A stretch of 7,432 nt of DNA from Flavobacterium psychrophilum (GTDB lineage: Bacteria > Bacteroidota > Bacteroidia > Flavobacteriales > Flavobacteriaceae), in the NCBI GenBank assembly GCA_022729635.1, contig DZAU01000082.1, positions 1 to 7,432 on the forward strand, written 5' to 3'. The notes beneath the pieces are model-generated. The model was given only the letters and a program-made list of their open reading frames with translations. It searched no databases and was not told the origin of the DNA. Positions 5,337 through 7,432 of the stretch are shown here, piece by piece; position 1 is the stretch's first letter, and each line of letters starts with the position of its first letter. Both the position numbers and the translations under genes were made by a program.

Positions 5337-5972
5337 TTAATTTTCGAAAGCATAAACTAAAGTGAACCTTTCAAACTCTTCAAAGTAAATGGAGAATTGT
5401 TGTTTTATATTTTCTATTTCAAGAATGGCGGTTGTTTTCTGGTCTCGGATTTCAAATGAATTTACTTGAATGTGGTCTTTGAAACTGATTCCTTTCTCAT
5501 TTCGGATTTTGAAAATGGCTTCTTTGGCTCCCCATTTTACGGTCAGTTTTTTGATGTAATCTTGGTTACCGAAGCTTTTCAGGCGATTCAATTCTGTTTC
5601 GTTTACAAATTTGTCAGCTATTCGAATAATTTTTTCTCTTTGCATTTCGATGTCGATTCCAACGGTTTCATCACTAATAATAATAGCAGAAAAATGATGC
5701 GAATGTGTTATAGAAACGTGTTTACCATCAATAAAATACGGCTTCCCAAATTCGTCATAATACAAATCGAAATCAGAATATCCTGCTTGTTGTAACAATT
5801 TGCGAACACTTAAAAAAGCGCGTTGGTGCAATTGCGATTTCATTCCGTTTAATCGCAGCAGACTTTTTTCGTTTAATTGTATTTCACTAAACAATTGCTC
5901 GTAGGATTCGGTTATTTTCCAAACGAGGATTTTTGTGGAGGAATTGTGGTTTATGGTTTTGTATAGTGGCAT
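5337..5972 (-). CDS. Sfp-type 4'-phosphopantetheinyl transferase
   Basis: The enzyme moves the phosphopantetheine arm from coenzyme A to a serine of carrier proteins (acyl, peptidyl or similar), switching them to the active holo form. The 211-residue length suits the Sfp/AcpT class. Motifs are in order: FGKPYF (75-80), SITHSH (87-92), VGIDIE (104-109, with D107 and E109 as probable magnesium ligands), and KWGAKEAIFK (146-155, the W-x-x-K-E signature). ATG 5972 gives a normal N-terminus. The gene is divergent from ahcY across a 243-nt gap filled mostly by repeats, and the next gene on its own strand is GGGPS after a 117-nt gap with a strong hairpin. No biosynthetic cluster is seen in the window, so the carrier protein it serves may be that of fatty acid synthesis or a partner elsewhere. 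Confidence 0.92.
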   Translation of the reverse strand: MPLYKTINHNSSTKILVWKITESYEQLFSEIQLNEKSLLRLNGMKSQLHQRAFLSVRKLLQQAGYSDFDLYYDEFGKPYFIDGKHVSITHSHHFSAIIISDETVGIDIEMQREKIIRIADKFVNETELNRLKSFGNQDYIKKLTVKWGAKEAIFKIRNEKGISFKDHIQVNSFEIRDQKTTAILEIENIKQQFSIYFEEFERFTLVYAFEN

Positions 5973-5990
5973 TGTGAATTCTGATTTTTT

Positions 5991-6112
5991 AGCCCCGACC
6001 TGTCTGCCGACAGGCAGGTAGCAGTGAAAATCCTTTTTTATAACCCTGTCAGGGTTCCAAACCCTGACAGGGTGTGAAAAAAGATTGCAACGAATAGCGG
6101 GATTAGCTCCTT
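5991..6112. repeat. Composite palindromic repeat in the ahcY/PPTase divergent gap
   Basis: This 122-nt block contains nested symmetries. AGCCCCGA at one end can pair with parts of TAGCGGGATTAGCT at the other; AATCCTTTTTT (6029-6039) pairs with AAAAAAGATT (6077-6086) with one bulge. Inside these sit two further palindromes: CCTGTCTGCC/GACAGGCAGG (5999-6018) and ACCCTGTCAGGGTT with its exact reverse complement (6043-6056, 6060-6073). On the minus strand the outer parts read GGAGCTAATCCCGCTATTCG and AAAAAAGGATTTTCACTGCT, a form I recall as a common flavobacterial dispersed element. It takes up half of the gap and would lie in the PPTase 5' leader. Confidence 0.7.
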
Positions 6113-6175
6113 AAAAAAATTATTCTGTTGATTTATAATTATTTAAAGAATCTTTTTTATTACTAACTTATTACG

Positions 6176-6183
6176 TAAATTTG
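6176..6183 (+). promoter_or_regulatory. Probable -7 box of the ahcY promoter
   Basis: TAAATTTG fits the Bacteroidetes TAnnTTTG consensus and would start transcription near 6190, leaving a leader of about 25 nt rich in A and T, normal for this phylum. No good TTG lies 17-23 nt upstream; only a T-run at 6152-6157 is present, so the -33 part is weak. Confidence 0.45.
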
Positions 6184-6201
6184 CCGAAATTTTTACAAAT
6201 A

Positions 6202-6209
6202 CAAATATA
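6202..6209 (-). promoter_or_regulatory. Candidate -7 box of the PPTase promoter
   Basis: On the minus strand TATATTTG matches TAnnTTTG, with a TTG (6228-6226) 16 nt upstream, inside the first codons of ahcY. If used, transcription would begin near 6196 and the PPTase leader would be about 220 nt long and contain the composite repeat. It would also overlap the ahcY leader. This rests on two short matches only. Confidence 0.3.
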
Positions 6210-6215
6210 CTATAA

Positions 6216-7432
6216 ATGAGTACTACAACTGCGCCTTTTTTGGCTTACAAAGTAAAAGACATTTCTCTAGCGGCTTGGGGAAGAAAAGAAATTGAATTAG
6301 CTGAAGCTGAAATGCCAGGTTTGATGGCGCTTCGTGCTGAATACAAAAACGAACAACCACTGAAAGGTGCTCGTATTGCTGGTTGTTTGCACATGACTAT
6401 CCAAACTGCGGTTTTGATTGAAACATTGATTGCTCTTGGCGCTGAGGTTACTTGGAGTTCTTGTAACATTTTCTCAACTCAAGATCAAGCCGCTGCTGCT
6501 ATTGCTGCTGCCGGAATTCAGGTTTATGCTTGGAAAGGGTTGAACGAAGTGGATTTTGACTGGTGTATTGAGCAAACCTTGTTCTTTGGCGAAGACAGAA
6601 AACCACTGAATATGATTCTTGATGATGGTGGAGATTTGACCAATATGGTTATTGACCGTTTCCCAGAATTGGTTGCTGGAATCAAAGGATTGAGCGAAGA
6701 AACTACAACTGGAGTTCACAGATTGTACGAAAGAGTAAAAGCTGGAACGTTGCCAATGCCTGCTATCAACGTGAATGACTCGGTTACTAAATCGAAATTT
6801 GATAACAAATACGGTTGTAAAGAATCGGCAGTTGATGCGGTTCGTCGTGCTACTGATATTATGCTTGCTGGAAAAAGAGTGGTGGTTTGTGGTTACGGTG
6901 ATGTTGGAAAAGGAACTGCAGCTTCGTTTAGAGGTGCTGGTTCTATCGTAACTGTTACCGAAATTGACCCAATTTGTGCGCTTCAAGCTGCAATGGACGG
7001 TTATGAAGTTAAAAAATTAGACACTGTTGTTGGAAATGCTGATATCATCATCACCACAACTGGAAATAAAGACATCGTTTTGGGTTCTCATTTCGAACAA
7101 ATGAAAGACAAAACTATCGTTTGTAACATCGGACATTTTGACAATGAAATTGATATGGCTTGGTTGAACAAAAACTTTGGCCAAACTAAAAACGAAGTAA
7201 AACCACAGGTTGATATTTATAAGGTAAACGGAAAAGACATTATCATTTTAGCAGAAGGTCGTTTGGTAAATCTTGGTTGTGCTATGGGTCACCCAAGTTT
7301 TGTAATGAGTAACTCATTTACAAACCAAACTTTAGCTCAAATCGAATTGTGGAAAAACAGCGCAGCATACAACAATGACGTGTATATGTTACCAAAACAT
7401 TTAGATGAAAAAGTGGCTATGTTACACTTGGC
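6216..7432 (+). CDS. ahcY: S-adenosylhomocysteine hydrolase (adenosylhomocysteinase), C-terminus cut by the window
   Basis: AhcY splits S-adenosylhomocysteine into adenosine and homocysteine in the cytosol, using bound NAD, and so relieves product inhibition of methyltransferases in the methionine cycle. The frame is open for 405 codons to the window end; bacterial members have about 430-470 residues, so only the last 30 or so are missing. Motifs in order: [16 protein letters not shown] (H59 in the substrate site), [22 protein letters not shown] (D136 and D137 region), [11 protein letters not shown], the NAD-binding GYGDVGKG (226-233), [11 protein letters not shown], and [22 protein letters not shown] near the end. 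ATG 6216 follows an A/T-rich leader with no Shine-Dalgarno sequence. Frequent GCT, GGT and AAC codons suggest good expression. It is the only plus-strand gene in the window. Confidence 0.97.
   Translation, partial: MSTTTAPFLAYKVKDISLAAWGRKEIELAEAEMPGLMALRAEYKNEQPLKGARIAGCLHMTIQTAVLIETLIALGAEVTWSSCNIFSTQDQAAAAIAAAGIQVYAWKGLNEVDFDWCIEQTLFFGEDRKPLNMILDDGGDLTNMVIDRFPELVAGIKGLSEETTTGVHRLYERVKAGTLPMPAINVNDSVTKSKFDNKYGCKESAVDAVRRATDIMLAGKRVVVCGYGDVGKGTAASFRGAGSIVTVTEIDPICALQAAMDGYEVKKLDTVVGNADIIITTTGNKDIVLGSHFEQMKDKTIVCNIGHFDNEIDMAWLNKNFGQTKNEVKPQVDIYKVNGKDIIILAEGRLVNLGCAMGHPSFVMSNSFTNQTLAQIELWKNSAAYNNDVYMLPKHLDEKVAMLHL

Noticed and set aside
6474..6986. 170-codon open frame on the minus strand opposite ahcY, Ser-rich
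   Set aside because: It is fully antisense to a strongly conserved ahcY frame, its composition mirrors ahcY codons, and it shows no domain or leader; it is a shadow.
1..7432. A new defence or mobile system
   Set aside because: No nuclease, toxin, reverse transcriptase, transposase or integrase is visible; apart from repeats, the genes are metabolic or translational housekeeping functions.

Overview
The window looks like a chromosomal segment from a Flavobacterium-type member of the Bacteroidetes. Supporting signs are the low GC content with A/T-rich leaders and no clear Shine-Dalgarno sequences, promoter-like TAnnTTTG boxes, a SusC-like (TonB-dependent) receptor, a DUF4301 protein (a Bacteroidetes family), a bacterial geranylgeranylglyceryl-phosphate synthase homologue, and short palindromic repeats of the kind scattered through flavobacterial genomes in almost every gap. 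This placement is inferred from sequence character, not from a database match.

Layout. Bases 1-1012 (minus) hold the N-terminal third or so of a TonB-dependent outer-membrane receptor. Its leader (1111-1191, minus) carries a recognisable TPP riboswitch, so the receptor is most likely a thiamine (or thiamine precursor) importer. A 20-bp perfect inverted repeat at 1212-1281 with a T-tract acts as a probable terminator for the operon upstream and also overlaps the receptor's probable promoter. That upstream operon, read right to left on the minus strand, is a PnuC/PnuT-family vitamin transporter (4391-3759), a fusion of a NadR-like P-loop kinase to DUF4301 (3807-1687), and the ribosome-rescue hydrolase ArfB (1684-1283, TTG start). 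The genes overlap or are 2 nt apart. Further upstream on the same strand come a GGGP synthase homologue (5219-4485) and an Sfp-type 4'-phosphopantetheinyl transferase (5972-5337), separated by repeat-filled gaps. Divergently, on the plus strand, S-adenosylhomocysteine hydrolase ahcY starts at 6216 and runs off the right end.

How the genes may work together. The receptor would bring the vitamin across the outer membrane, the PnuC/PnuT channel would carry it across the inner membrane, and the kinase would trap it by phosphorylation. Only the receptor has a visible TPP riboswitch; the transporter and kinase have none. The substrate (thiamine versus nicotinamide riboside) is therefore supported by context and not proven. 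ArfB, GGGPS, PPTase and AhcY are housekeeping neighbours without an obvious pathway link.

The most unusual points are the kinase-DUF4301 fusion beside the transporter, a palindromic repeat read in frame inside the GGGPS enzyme, a dispersed-repeat-like sequence forming the N-region of the receptor's signal peptide, a riboswitch whose P4 helix departs from consensus with a compensating base-pair flip, and a nested composite repeat in the ahcY/PPTase divergent gap. I see no defence system, CRISPR array, transposase, tRNA or rRNA.
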